DNA of 64,000 nt, from IMG/VR virus record IMGVR_UViG_3300027704_000022, positions 1-64,000 of that record; one strand, given 5' to 3'. The notes under the pieces were generated by a model that had not been told where the DNA came from, did not search any database, and was given only the letters and a program-made list of their open reading frames with translations. The translations under genes were made by a program, and so were the position numbers. Numbering within the stretch: the stretch's first letter is position 1; the number at the start of each line of letters is the position of its first letter. Shown one piece after another: positions 52,461 to 63,900 of the stretch. This DNA is from a virus.

Positions 52461-53173
52461 TCGTTTGGTATAAATTCTAAAGAAATATTACCGACATTTT
52501 TTTTATTGTCCGATAGATGCCCGTGGATAATAACAGATTTAGATAAAAAATCAATACCTTTTTCGTCTAGAAGGTAAGTATTCTCTCCGTCAGAGAACTC
52601 TCTTAGCAGCCCATGCTTGATTTTTTTTGTCCCGCGCAATAGAAGATCTTTACCCATTAAATGGGTAGTGGTCTTATTTGCCCCCACAACTTTGAATTTA
52701 ATTGTCATTATGTCTCTATTACACCAAACGACAGTATTATTTTCGTCGTTAAATATTATGACTTTTTTATCATACCTTTCAATGAATTTTTTAAAGGAGT
52801 TTTTTTTGTGTTTTCTCCTTATATTGCTTTTGATATAATTTTTACCTAATTCTTTCATGGCGTGATCAAATATACCTCGCGCAGTAGCCATCAAATCAGG
52901 ACTGCTAAAACTTTTTGTGATCATAAATATGAACGTTAAATCTAAATAATCCCTAGCATCAAAGATAAAAACAGCCACTTTGAGTTTAGAGTCTTCTTCG
53001 ACAATATACACCTCAGAATTTCTACAATAACCAACAAATAAAGCCTCTATTTTCTGCCTCCTTAAATGAGGAGACCGTATATGATCTAGATCATAAGGCT
53101 TAGAGCTTAAAAAGAAATTATAAAATTCGAGCTTTAACTCCTCGCTGTAGTTTTTTAGATGTGTAATTTTCAC
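52457..53173 (-). CDS. Possible GNAT-like protein
   Basis: 238 residues. YIVEEDSKLKVAVFIFDARDYLDLTFIFMI then LMATARGIFDHAMKELGKNYIKSNIRRKHKKNSFKKFIERYDKKVIIFN follows the GNAT order: central strands, helix, then N..A...Y-like end. The A-loop (Q/RxxGxG/A) is weak. It could be an acyltransferase-fold structural protein. Lies at the end of the late minus-strand run, divergent from the tail tip genes. Confidence 0.4.
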   Translation of the reverse strand: MKITHLKNYSEELKLEFYNFFLSSKPYDLDHIRSPHLRRQKIEALFVGYCRNSEVYIVEEDSKLKVAVFIFDARDYLDLTFIFMITKSFSSPDLMATARGIFDHAMKELGKNYIKSNIRRKHKKNSFKKFIERYDKKVIIFNDENNTVVWCNRDIMTIKFKVVGANKTTTHLMGKDLLLRGTKKIKHGLLREFSDGENTYLLDEKGIDFLSKSVIIHGHLSDNKKNVGNISLEFIPNE

Positions 53174-53199
53174 TTCTTTTTAATATTATATACTAATAA

Positions 53200-53214
53200 A
53201 GTGTAAATTACATT
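53200..53214 (+). promoter_or_regulatory. Candidate late promoter box AGTGTAA
   Basis: AGTGTAA (53200-53206), 8 nt before the ATG at 53215, with TATTATATACTAATAA upstream. Heads the tail tip operon. Confidence 0.55.
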
Positions 53215-55356
53215 ATGGCGGAAGAAGGAAAAAACAAAGTAGCACGTAGTTTATTAGACCTACAGCCGACCGCATTATTAGAACTGTTTAGAGTTTACCC
53301 AGATAGGGTTAATAATCCAACCGTATGGTTAGGGTTTCATGGAGGAGCTGTCTATTCTGAATCTATCCAGTGGCAAGGTTTTAAATATTTGCCTTTAGCT
53401 ATGGAGAGCGAAGGGTTTGATATATTAGGAGATGGCAAATTAGCTAGACCCAAAATCCGTGTAGCCAATCAAAATAATATCATTACCCAACTCCTTCAGG
53501 TACATAAAGATTTTAAAAATGCCAGCTTTGTTAGAAAAAGAGTATCCGTAAAATTTATTGATGATGAAAACTTCGAGGGGGGTAATCCTTTTGGTGAAGC
53601 TGACCCTAAAGCAGAATTGACAGATGAAACTTGGTTGATGGGCAGGAAAACCCAAGAGTCTAGATTGTTCGTAGAATTCGAACTTAATTCTCCGTTAGAT
53701 CTTGAGGGGTTCAGCGTCAATTCTCGTAGCGTTGTTTCTAAATTCTGTTATTGGCAATACAGAGGAGAGGGGTGCAGGTATCAAGGTCTTCCTATAGAGA
53801 GAAGTGATGGCGAAAACTTCCAAGACCTCAGTGGAAGTGGGGTAGCGCCTAATTATACCCCAGTAGGTGGCGCAGGTTCATTTTTTAATAGCTCAGATTC
53901 TATATGGGCTGCGTCAAAGCCGTATAGTAAAGGCAATATAGTAATAACACAAAGTCCTACCATTTTCTTAGCTAACCCTGATCCCAATATACAGGGAGAG
54001 CCATTAAAAACAGCATACGTCTGCGTCCAAGATAATTCAGGACAATTGCCAGAAGACAACCCCAGCTTCTGGCAAAGAGATGGGTGTACTAAAAAACTTT
54101 CCGCATGTAAAAAAAGATTTAATGAGATCGATTTAGTAGGATTTGTCGAAGGACAAAATATCAATAGCGGTTTTAACGCTATCCATATTTCTGGCATGAC
54201 AGCTTCAGACGAAGCCGATAAATTAGTACAACCCAATGGTCGTTCAAATTTAATACCACTTCATACAGGACTATTCCATACTAACGCCTTAGAATTAACA
54301 GGTCAGCTAACTGGACAATTCACCATCATGGGTTGGGTTAATATCAATGATATTAGCCCAGCAGGAGCAGGAATATTAAGCACTTCAGCGAGAGACGGGT
54401 TAAACTGGCCTAATAATCAATTTTTGAATGTTAATGCTGATGTTACGCCTGTTGATCGTAATTGGAATAAGACTAAAGGCACTAAGACTAATCAGATCTC
54501 AGCTAATTATATGGGTTATCAGATAGATGATGATAGCGAAAGTCATAATACAAATGCCTATAGAACTATAAGTCTACACGAAGAACAAAACGCTGGAGAT
54601 TCTAGAGAATGGATGCAATACATAATAACAAATAGCACGGGAGATCCCGCTATTAATGGAATAGGAGAAGACGCAAACACATTGATTAAGTTTTATGTAA
54701 ACGGAGTAAATCAATCAACCAGCACAGTGACTTTAGGGGGGGGTAAAATTAATGAAAATCTAGGTAATTTTGCTAGCTTAACACAAAGAAAAGCTATGAC
54801 TTGGGGGCAGAACAGCGAAAAAGCCTTACCTCAAACTTTTATGTTAGGTGCTGTTGAATATTACCCAGGAAAAAAAGGATACAAGGCCCCCACTACATAC
54901 CCCTCCACGACCTCAATGAATGGAGCGCTTGGGCCTTGGGCTTTATGGAATAGACCTTTGAATGATGAAGAGATAAGCTACCTTTACAAAAGGATACCAA
55001 GTCCAAATAATGTTTCTAATAATTTAGATTTCGCACCGCGAAATTATAATGAATGCACTGGACGCTTTGGGACACTAACTGGTAGTGGTATCGGATCACT
55101 TTCTTACGGAGCGGACAGCTTAGTCGCTTGGTGGGATGCTTCAACTGGATTTATCCCTTCTACAAGTACTATCGGGATGTTAGATATCCACACAGGAGAT
55201 ATTCATTTGACGGGCAGTGGAGAATTTAAAGGCATTCTCCAAGATTATAAAGAAGCCCCATTAACTCTTATTCAAAACCCAACGCCGACATTCCCTAATT
55301 TTGGAGGTTTTCCTGGGACCGATGGATTCAGCTATGCAAGAAGTACACAAATGTAA
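53215..55356 (+). CDS. Tail tip protein, lambda L-like with LamG-like insert
   Basis: 713 residues. Residues about 1-190 follow lambda L: LLELFRVYPDRVNNPTVWLGFHGG and SVKFIDDENFEGGNPFG, then FCYWQYRGEGCRYQG and a later DGCTKKLSACKKRF, four cysteines where L carries an iron-sulfur cluster. Residues about 345-610 form a LamG/concanavalin-like sandwich (TGLFHTNALELTGQLTGQFTIMGWVNIND to GALGPWALWNRPLNDEEISYLYKR). That insert may bind sugars. First of a lambda-order L-K-I-J block. Confidence 0.8.
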   Translation: MAEEGKNKVARSLLDLQPTALLELFRVYPDRVNNPTVWLGFHGGAVYSESIQWQGFKYLPLAMESEGFDILGDGKLARPKIRVANQNNIITQLLQVHKDFKNASFVRKRVSVKFIDDENFEGGNPFGEADPKAELTDETWLMGRKTQESRLFVEFELNSPLDLEGFSVNSRSVVSKFCYWQYRGEGCRYQGLPIERSDGENFQDLSGSGVAPNYTPVGGAGSFFNSSDSIWAASKPYSKGNIVITQSPTIFLANPDPNIQGEPLKTAYVCVQDNSGQLPEDNPSFWQRDGCTKKLSACKKRFNEIDLVGFVEGQNINSGFNAIHISGMTASDEADKLVQPNGRSNLIPLHTGLFHTNALELTGQLTGQFTIMGWVNINDISPAGAGILSTSARDGLNWPNNQFLNVNADVTPVDRNWNKTKGTKTNQISANYMGYQIDDDSESHNTNAYRTISLHEEQNAGDSREWMQYIITNSTGDPAINGIGEDANTLIKFYVNGVNQSTSTVTLGGGKINENLGNFASLTQRKAMTWGQNSEKALPQTFMLGAVEYYPGKKGYKAPTTYPSTTSMNGALGPWALWNRPLNDEEISYLYKRIPSPNNVSNNLDFAPRNYNECTGRFGTLTGSGIGSLSYGADSLVAWWDASTGFIPSTSTIGMLDIHTGDIHLTGSGEFKGILQDYKEAPLTLIQNPTPTFPNFGGFPGTDGFSYARSTQM

Positions 55357-55741
55357 AGGGGAGGTTACGGCCCTACATAAAATAAAAGAAATGTCTCATA
55401 AACATTTTAAACAGGAAATCTGTGGATTTTTAGGTTATGATCATGAGAAAAAAGAATTTATAATTCAAAAAGAGGATAATATCGCGACAGACCCTCGATC
55501 ACATTTCTTAATAAACCCTCTAAGCTATTTACTATTTAAAGATTCTTATATTATGATAGCGGTTTTCCATAGTCATATCGTAGGGGATGAAACAGAATCT
55601 GAATTTGATGTCAAAATGTCAGACAATTGTTGCCAGCCATTTTTGATATATAGCCTTAACACAAAAAAAATAAATATTTATACGCCCGAAACTATAGAAT
55701 CAGATGTAAATATACTGGAAAGGATAAAGGCTGTAAAATGA
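55322..55741 (+). CDS. Tail tip assembly protein, lambda K-like JAMM peptidase
   Basis: 139 residues from ATG 55322 (ATG 55334 possible). JAMM/MPN+ signature: E32 (QEICGFLG), then H83-x-H85-x7-S93-x2-D96, all zinc-site residues present. Lambda K has this domain plus an NlpC/P60 domain; here only the JAMM is present. It probably processes a tail tip protein. Starts inside the preceding gene, with GGAGG about 14 nt before. Confidence 0.8.
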   Translation: MDSAMQEVHKCKGEVTALHKIKEMSHKHFKQEICGFLGYDHEKKEFIIQKEDNIATDPRSHFLINPLSYLLFKDSYIMIAVFHSHIVGDETESEFDVKMSDNCCQPFLIYSLNTKKINIYTPETIESDVNILERIKAVK

Positions 55742-56343
55742 CGATAGTAAATATACATGGAATTCTAGCAAGGGAGTTTGGAAACTCATTCTTATTAAGC
55801 CTACCTAACCCGAAAGATGTTTTAGAGGCTATAGATTGTAATAGGGGAGGTTTTTTGCAAAGATTAGTGGAACTACAAAGAGAAGGTTTTTGTTATGACC
55901 TTATAATAAATAAACGAAGAATTACTCATGGCCCAGATATGGATAACATATCGGACGCAGCCACGATAGATTTAGTTCCAGCTATAACAGGTAGTGGCGG
56001 CACTGAGATTCTAGCTATTATTAAATTTTTAGGATCAGGCAGTTTTTTTGCTAATGTAGCTAATGCCATCATTTTTGCAGCAATTACTTATGCATTAACA
56101 CCTAAACCAGAAAACGAAGCTCTAGAAATATCATCGAAAGCCTCAAAAAGCTCTTTAATTTTTAGTAATACCGCTAACTTAGCAGACCAAGGATCGCCAG
56201 TCCCCATAGGTTATGGGCGCTTAATAGTCGGCTCTCAAGTCATACAAGCCACTATAAAATCGTTCCCTCAACATCAAGCCCCCTCAAAAGCATTACAAGG
56301 TGACAGCAGTAACCCAGTCTTCATAGGAAATAGAACATCATGA
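55738..56343 (+). CDS. Tail assembly protein, lambda I-like
   Basis: 201 residues. NIHGILAREFGNSFLLSLPNPKDVLEAIDCNRGGF matches the ubiquitin-like N-terminus of lambda I; the middle has a hydrophobic segment SGSFFANVANAIIFAAITYALTP; the end IGYGRLIVGSQVIQATI matches the I C-terminus. It acts with J during tip assembly. ATGA overlap with both neighbours. Confidence 0.85.
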   Translation: MTIVNIHGILAREFGNSFLLSLPNPKDVLEAIDCNRGGFLQRLVELQREGFCYDLIINKRRITHGPDMDNISDAATIDLVPAITGSGGTEILAIIKFLGSGSFFANVANAIIFAAITYALTPKPENEALEISSKASKSSLIFSNTANLADQGSPVPIGYGRLIVGSQVIQATIKSFPQHQAPSKALQGDSSNPVFIGNRTS

Positions 56344-59300
56344 AACATATTCTTAAAAAGCTAAGTATTGCAGGAGCAGGAGGTAAAGGGGGTAAACCTA
56401 AGCCCCCTATTTATAAACCCCCCGTTATGGGGGAACTACAATATGGAGCCTCTCACAGTTACGCAGAGACATTAGATTTATTGAGCGATGGACCCATCGA
56501 AGGTATTGTCAACTCTCATGGAGAACTGGTTGATGGTTTAAATATATTGCAAGGCATTTATTTAGATAATACGCCCGTGGCTGTGACTAACCAATCTGAA
56601 ACAAAGTCTGATCAGCTAACGCCCCTAGAAACCGAAACTTTTAATTCTCTTAATTTAGAATTATCTAGCGGAGAAGGAGTCGCGTATTGTCGTGAATTTT
56701 TTCAAGAATTAGGAGAGGCCACCAATAGAAGTAGCGGCGGGAAAATAACATCTTTAAAATCTAGCACGGCTGGAGGATCAGATATTTTCGAGGCTGAATC
56801 ATGGCCTGATGTCGGAATGATGTTTTTAAGGACGAATACGAGGAGCGTAAACAGCCTCGCTTTCCTTAATCGGGAGCAAGCCTTACCGAAAAGGATAGAA
56901 AATTATGCTCTTTTTATCAGAGGTTTTATTAAATATAGAGGACTAGATGGAGCGCAAACATTTCCTTGGTATCTCAATGGAGATCTTCAAACGGTATATA
57001 ATGATAACAATGCAGCTTACAGAAACGACGCTCAACCGAAAGGGACAGTCCAAAACGGCAGCTTAATATGGGGAGATAGTACGCTCAGCGCATCTAAATT
57101 CTTATTTGCTTTTAACCCTGTTCTATCTTTTTCCAGATTGATCATTACACCACCTAATATAACGGGACGGGGTGGATCTATACGGCACGGTAACACAGAA
57201 TCTTCTAAAATATTCGCTAATAATACAGAAGTACTTAATAAGTTAATACTCCAAGATCTCAATCTTATTCTAAATTTGTATAATACAAATAATATAGTTG
57301 GAGGTAACTCATCACAAAGAGAACTAGCGAGCAGAGCTTTGAGTAGCATAGGGTGGACAGAAGGAAGCGTAAACGACCTTTTGTTTAATCATCTAGATAC
57401 GGAGTTAGGAGGAGTAGTTATATGTAAGGTCACTTCTTCAAATTCTAATTTAGAAGACAAACAAATACTAGATGGGAACGACTTAATGCAGATGCAGACT
57501 TTACCTCATGGGTCTACCCGTGGCGCAAATCTTATAGCCTACATGCAAGCCAATGGGATGATAGTCACTGATGTCACTTGCCCTGAAGTCTCTACTGATG
57601 GAGTTTTAACTGGAGTTATGAACGGGTTCTTGATTTTTCAATTTCCTATAGAAAATAAAACTTCAGATAATTTTGCTTACGATAATAAGAGCAATGGCAA
57701 CGTAGTATTTGGAAAGAATCACACATTCCAAATACCTTCGGAAATTATAACGGCATTAAAAGATTTAAATTCTTTTAAATACACAAAAAAGATCGGAAAC
57801 GGACCAAACTCTACGACACTATCTTTAGATCCTACAATTAATCCTATTCACACGAATAGCTTAAAATTTAATTATAGTAACGTCTTAGCTGAAATTCGCA
57901 AAGGCGAAGAAAATCAATCTCCTTTTAATAATTTTAAAAAGATTTTTATTGATCATCCATATGGCAAGGAGTTATTCGGACCTTTTGGGACGGCTAAATC
58001 TTTAGGAGACCCGAATACTTCAGAGGAACAAGAAAATGCACCGCAACGCATAACGCCTAATAGCTCCATGTTGTCAAGAGACAACGTAGTCGGGCAATTA
58101 GCAAATAACTTTAATACTTTATTGGATAATGGTTTACCTCCTTTTGAAGGGAGCGATGATGAAAGACTAGATGCTAGTAATAAGTCTAGAAATTATTCTT
58201 CTTGGGCAGAAAGTTCCCTAGCTAATTTCGATGAAGAAGCTATCTCAGTCATACATACGGTCTATAACCCTAATGTAGAAGAAGCTTTTATAACTTTAGA
58301 CGTTTCTTCTCTAAAAGATACTCTTATTAAAGAGGTCAAAAACGTAAGAGACGGTAGGTCAATCGATGATAAAGATTTGAGTATAGGCACTAGTTTCCCT
58401 ACCGTATTAAACATAAGGGTAGAAACTGGTAGGGATGGCTCTGAAGGGGAAATACCACATAAACAATATAACTTTAGAATAGTAGCTTTAATAGAAGGAG
58501 GTACTTTAATCGACATTGGCAACCCCGATTATAAAGGGGCTAGCGGTAGAGAGTTTGTCGTCGAGTTAAATGGAGCAGATGATAATTTAAATTATCTTTC
58601 TCGACCTTTCGAGTTGCCTCCTAATGAGACTCAAAAAAATGACTCTCTTACAGAAAGTGGAGAACAAGCTATACAAGCTGGCGTTATCAACAAAACGCAG
58701 ACACAAAACAGGTATATAAAAATAACAAAACTCTCTTATGAAAGTAATTCTGTTATGTTGGATAAAATCGTCTCGGTTAATAAAGTCACAGAAATTATAA
58801 ATGTTAATTTACCCTACCCATTCTCTGCTATAGTAGGAACTAAATTAGATTCTAGATCTTTTGGAAGCATCCCCAAAAGAACTTATGATTGCAAACTTAA
58901 AAAAGTAAAAATCCCCAGTAATTATTTCCCCACTGATAAAGGTATAGATAAAAGATATTATGATACCGAAGCGGAATTCGATAATGCTAGCCAAAAAAAT
59001 AAATTAATTTATAAAGGAGATTGGGATGGCTCATTCCATACCAGCCTACAATGGACAGATAATCCTGCATGGATATTGTATGATCTATTGACTAATGTCA
59101 GATATGGTATGGGTTCGCATATTAATATTAATCAAATTAATAAATGGCAACTATATAAAATAGGTAGATTTTGTGACAATGTAGATAACGAAGGTTATTT
59201 CTTAGGAGTCACAGACGGTAGAGGAGGAAAAGAACCCCGTTTTTCTTGTAATATAATCTTTGATCAAGGACAGAAAATATTTGACGCTATAAACACTATC

Positions 59301-60998
59301 GCCGCCCTCTTCAGAGGAAGGACTTTCTTTAGTAATTCTGAGATTAACTTTGTAGATGATAGACCTAGAAACGCAATTAATTTATTTACTAACGAAAGCG
59401 TTAAAGATGGTTTGTTTTACTATTCTAATAATAGAAGAGACGAACAATTTAATACTATAGAGATAGGGTATAAAGATAGATTTAATAACTATGAACCCAA
59501 AATAGAAGTTATTGAAGACGAAGAAGACATAAAAGAACGCGGAATCTTTAAGAAGCGCATAGATGGTATAGGAATAACCTCTAGAGCTATGGCTCGTAGA
59601 GCCGCTAAACATCAAATTTTTTCTAAAATAAAAGAAAACCAGCAAGTAGCTTTCACTGCAGGTTTAGAGACTCTCTTGTGTAAACCTGGAGATCTGGTTA
59701 TAATAGAAGACGAATTAAAAACAAATATAACTAATTTTGGAAAGGTTTTAGATGTCAATTTAGAAAATGAGACAATTAGACTTAGCAATAATTCCTCTTC
59801 CGCTATGACGACTGGCGTTCTCACTGTTTATAATCCTACAGGTGTAGATAGTATAGACGAATTAAATACTGCAGCTAATCAAATTAGGCAAAGATATGAC
59901 AGCTTTACTATAACAGGTCTAGCCACTGACTCTTGGCATCGTTTCACTGGAGATTATAGTTTCTCAGGTTACACTGAGGGGTATGAACTCAGCGGACTCG
60001 TCTCAGGAGATACTAGATATGTTGATTACGCTTCTTATACGGGGATCTCTGGTACAAACGTATATTTCGAAACAGGTGTAACTGGTTGGATTCTAGGTTC
60101 TGGAAATGCTATAGCTTTAGATTCTGGCGATTTTATTGCCAAAGAAACGGGCGCTCAAAGTCTCCTATCATTTAATACAGGAGAAATAGCAGTGCTAGAT
60201 ATGAACGCCGCTGCTGGTGATAAAAGAGGAGCCTCTGTCGTATTTTCTGGTTTTGATTTAGCTAGTTTCCAAAACTATAGCAGGGGTATAACTAATTCAG
60301 AGCTATCTAATGTGTCTCCCACACAAATAACAGAAATCGCTCTCACTGGTATAGTGACCAACCTAGACTATGGATGTCTACTCTCAGGCTTCGATAGGCC
60401 AGAGATATTGCCATTAGTTAAATTAGGTAGTGCTGCTAAATTCCAAATTAAAGACGCTAGCCCTTTCTTTTATAAAGTTATCTCTATGAAAGAAGAGAAC
60501 CCCAATGAGTATCTTGTGACTGCCACAAAATACGACACTGGTAAATTTAATTTGATTGACAAAAATATTAGTATAGAAAACAAAGCTAATACTTATAGTT
60601 ATCAAGTTGCTCAGACAATCAATGGAGTGACGTATCAGACTCTAGATCCACCTACGTTTGTAGGCGATGTGACAACTGGGATACCTAACGCCGCAGATCA
60701 GACCTTTAACATAACTGGAAATTGGACTGCGGTAACTGACAGCACTGGTTATGGAGTGAGGTTAACTTTACCAAATGGTCAAGTATTTGATACCGAAACT
60801 GCGACTACTGGCATAAGTATTTCTGGATTAAATCAAGTGGGAGTCTTTAATTTAGGTGTAAATGCATTAGGGAATATGGGAAGAAATGGCGGGGATGCAT
60901 ACTATAATTCTCCATATATAAACACTGGGATATTTGTCCTTTATGAAGAATCGCTCGTTTACTCTAAATCGTTTTTAAATAACATTACAATTCTATAA
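56340..60998 (+). CDS. Central tail tip/fibre protein, lambda J-like
   Basis: 1552 residues. ILKKLSIAGAGGKGGKPKPPIYKPPVMGELQYGASHSYAETLDLLSDGPIEG is the typical J start. QWTDNPAWILYDLLTNVRYGMG and the following INQINKWQLYKIGRFCDN match J hub domains. The C-terminus has an FNIII-like module (NWTAVTDSTGYGVRLTLPNG). It is the host-contacting tip. Starts in an ATGA overlap with the I-like gene after AGGAAAT. Confidence 0.9.
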   Translation: MKHILKKLSIAGAGGKGGKPKPPIYKPPVMGELQYGASHSYAETLDLLSDGPIEGIVNSHGELVDGLNILQGIYLDNTPVAVTNQSETKSDQLTPLETETFNSLNLELSSGEGVAYCREFFQELGEATNRSSGGKITSLKSSTAGGSDIFEAESWPDVGMMFLRTNTRSVNSLAFLNREQALPKRIENYALFIRGFIKYRGLDGAQTFPWYLNGDLQTVYNDNNAAYRNDAQPKGTVQNGSLIWGDSTLSASKFLFAFNPVLSFSRLIITPPNITGRGGSIRHGNTESSKIFANNTEVLNKLILQDLNLILNLYNTNNIVGGNSSQRELASRALSSIGWTEGSVNDLLFNHLDTELGGVVICKVTSSNSNLEDKQILDGNDLMQMQTLPHGSTRGANLIAYMQANGMIVTDVTCPEVSTDGVLTGVMNGFLIFQFPIENKTSDNFAYDNKSNGNVVFGKNHTFQIPSEIITALKDLNSFKYTKKIGNGPNSTTLSLDPTINPIHTNSLKFNYSNVLAEIRKGEENQSPFNNFKKIFIDHPYGKELFGPFGTAKSLGDPNTSEEQENAPQRITPNSSMLSRDNVVGQLANNFNTLLDNGLPPFEGSDDERLDASNKSRNYSSWAESSLANFDEEAISVIHTVYNPNVEEAFITLDVSSLKDTLIKEVKNVRDGRSIDDKDLSIGTSFPTVLNIRVETGRDGSEGEIPHKQYNFRIVALIEGGTLIDIGNPDYKGASGREFVVELNGADDNLNYLSRPFELPPNETQKNDSLTESGEQAIQAGVINKTQTQNRYIKITKLSYESNSVMLDKIVSVNKVTEIINVNLPYPFSAIVGTKLDSRSFGSIPKRTYDCKLKKVKIPSNYFPTDKGIDKRYYDTEAEFDNASQKNKLIYKGDWDGSFHTSLQWTDNPAWILYDLLTNVRYGMGSHININQINKWQLYKIGRFCDNVDNEGYFLGVTDGRGGKEPRFSCNIIFDQGQKIFDAINTIAALFRGRTFFSNSEINFVDDRPRNAINLFTNESVKDGLFYYSNNRRDEQFNTIEIGYKDRFNNYEPKIEVIEDEEDIKERGIFKKRIDGIGITSRAMARRAAKHQIFSKIKENQQVAFTAGLETLLCKPGDLVIIEDELKTNITNFGKVLDVNLENETIRLSNNSSSAMTTGVLTVYNPTGVDSIDELNTAANQIRQRYDSFTITGLATDSWHRFTGDYSFSGYTEGYELSGLVSGDTRYVDYASYTGISGTNVYFETGVTGWILGSGNAIALDSGDFIAKETGAQSLLSFNTGEIAVLDMNAAAGDKRGASVVFSGFDLASFQNYSRGITNSELSNVSPTQITEIALTGIVTNLDYGCLLSGFDRPEILPLVKLGSAAKFQIKDASPFFYKVISMKEENPNEYLVTATKYDTGKFNLIDKNISIENKANTYSYQVAQTINGVTYQTLDPPTFVGDVTTGIPNAADQTFNITGNWTAVTDSTGYGVRLTLPNGQVFDTETATTGISISGLNQVGVFNLGVNALGNMGRNGGDAYYNSPYINTGIFVLYEESLVYSKSFLNNITIL

Positions 60999-63900
60999 TG
61001 GACTACACAGGCTACACAGTATTAAAGACCCCCAAAATTGGCGCAGCCTTTGCATATGCAAAAGAAGCAAGGGAATTTGCGACTGGAGCTACAGGGGCAG
61101 GAGGATATTTAAATTCCGCCGCGACTGCTAGTGGTTGGACTGATGTTCATTTTGTAAGCGCAATTACAGAAGGATCTAGTCCTTTGCCTGTATCTATAGG
61201 AGCGACTTACACGCATATTTATACTGGTGTATCTACTGTCATTGGCGGCTCTACCCCTATAGGAGATTTAAGATCAGAAGATAGCCCATATGTTGGTGTA
61301 GGAACTAGTTCTGTTTATTACACTAAAAAAGGCCAAGAATATGGTGCAGCTTTTTACGCTACTTATATAGGAGGGACTAAATCATTACCAACAAAAATAG
61401 GTATTGGAACTTCCGCTGGAGATATTACTACAAGTGGATACTACGAAGGCGGTTTTACTACTCGCAGCATTTATGAATTTGAAACTTCATTTACCCCTGA
61501 TCTTGACGATTTAACAAAAATAACAACAGGTAGCGGAGTCTATAAAGACGGGGCTGATGTATCTTTACAGTTTAATATCTTAAACAGAAATGGAGAACTA
61601 CTCACTTCTGCGTCTCAAATAGCTGCTGACCCTTTTGTAGAAAAGCAAATTATCAGTATTTTAGATTCTGATTCTAATGTGGCATTTCCTAGCTACAGGA
61701 CAAATGGAGATTCCACCTTCACTTTCTCCCGATCTCAAAATATAGATGTTTTTGGCTCTTACAATAGGAACTTCGGAATAAGAAATGAGATTGTAAATGC
61801 GGACGGAGGAATATCCACTGGAGAGTTCTACCTTTACGCTAATACAGCGACTTTTGATAAAGTAATAGTCCAATCTTCTGGGGAAACTTCCTTAAACGAA
61901 AACCTTACTAATCATTCTCCACCAGATACTGGGAGTATAACCTCTGCCGCTGATAGAGCAGACGCAATTAAGTATTTTAATAACCAACCCATAAACACAT
62001 CTGGTTCTACTGGTTTTATAGAGTTAACGTTAGGTTTTAATGAAAGTCCGAACTTTACTAATTTAGGTGACCTCACTATATGGAAGGGAACATCTGGTGA
62101 TTTTACAACAAACAGAGGTAATTTAGTAAGTAATTATCCATTAAATTCAATTCAAGAAGGGCAGCGCATTAGAATTACTGCTAACGATGGTATAGAAGAA
62201 GCCACTCCTCTCTTTTTTAAATTAGCAGCAGACAGTGAAGTCGCGTTTGAATCAGAGTTGTTGACTATAGGACCATATACTCTTGAGCCTAATGTCGAAG
62301 GCCCAGATTTAAATCTTTATAACCAAGGAGACCAATCATTGATTGGAGACTTTACTATCCAAGGGGGGTTAGAAGGAGATGATGCTAACGGTGGTAATTT
62401 AAATGTTAGCGGGAACGCTCTAGGCACAGGTGACGGGGGTAGACTGACAGGTCCAGAAGGTAAACCTTACTTGCTCACGGGAGATGCAGGGACCGAATCA
62501 GATACTTTACAAAGTGTTACTAATCGAGGTAATACTACAACGAAGTCGATCATATCTACTGGGCCATACCTCTCAGGTACGAAGGGATACTTTGGTGACG
62601 TTGGTATTGGGACAACCAATTCAGACTCTAAATTAGAAGTAATAGGAAATAATGCCAGAGTACAAATAGCTACACCCGATGGGTATTCAATCAAAACTTC
62701 TACAAAAGCTGTAATAGCGGGAGTAGGGAGCCAAACCATTTCTTCACTAGGATCAATGATTGCTGGAGGATCAGGCCAGCACATTAGTGGAGATTATGAT
62801 ACTATTGCTGGAGGAGCGCTTAATAATATTTCAGGATGCGACTTCTCCTTTATCGGAGGCGGATATAACATCGATATTATCGAATCTGAATACTCTTCTA
62901 GTATAGGAGGTTATAACAATGACATATCTGGATCTAATTACTCTGTGATTGGAGGGGGTCTAAACAATTCTATAGAAGGTTCACCTTCTAATTATATAGG
63001 GGGTGGAGAAAATAATTTAATTACTGGAGCCAACTCTTTTATTGGAGGAGGAAACGCAAACAAAGTTTTAGCCGACTATTCTTTTGTCGGCGCAGGAGAA
63101 CAAAATACTGCTAGTGGAGACTTTTCCATAATTATAGGAGGAGAGAATAACAAGACATTTGGCAGTTATTCTATAGTTGCTGGAGGAGAAGGGAATATCG
63201 CTAGTGGATTACGCTCGTTCGTAGGAGGTGGCCTATCAAACGAAGCCAACTCAGAATTTTCTTACGCTTTCGGTAGACGAGCCAAGATAACAGAAAGCCA
63301 TAGTGGAGCAGCCCTCTTTACCGATGGCAATAACTCCGATGCTCTATCAAGTGGCGCACATACTGCGACTTTAAAATTCCAGAACGGAGTTTACGTCCAA
63401 ACAGATAGTGGTCTTTATGTAAATGGAAACCCTGTAGCGACTGGATCTACAGCAGAAACTGATACATTACAAAGTGTTACTAATAGAGGCGCTACAAGCA
63501 CAAATGCTATTAGCGTAACTAATACAATAACAGCTAATCAGGTACTTGGAACGGGAATAGGTAATCGTATCACAAATAACAATGTTCCGTATCTCCTTTC
63601 GGGAGACTCGCCAGCAGAAACTCAGACGCTGCAAGACGTTACTAATAACGGAAACTCGACCACAAAAGCTATAACTGTCGGAGCTTTCACGGCGACAGGC
63701 ACTGCGAACATAAGCGGTATTCTTTCTATCCCTAATGGACGAGCAGTCGCTTCTAATGATGTTTACTACATCGTTAAGCTCACTCAAGCGGAGTATGACG
63801 CGATTACTCCAGATGCGTCCACAATGTATATTATTACAGATGAAGATTTTAATTCTCCTGTAATTAACCCAATAAAAACTGTTGCGTCTAATTATACGAT

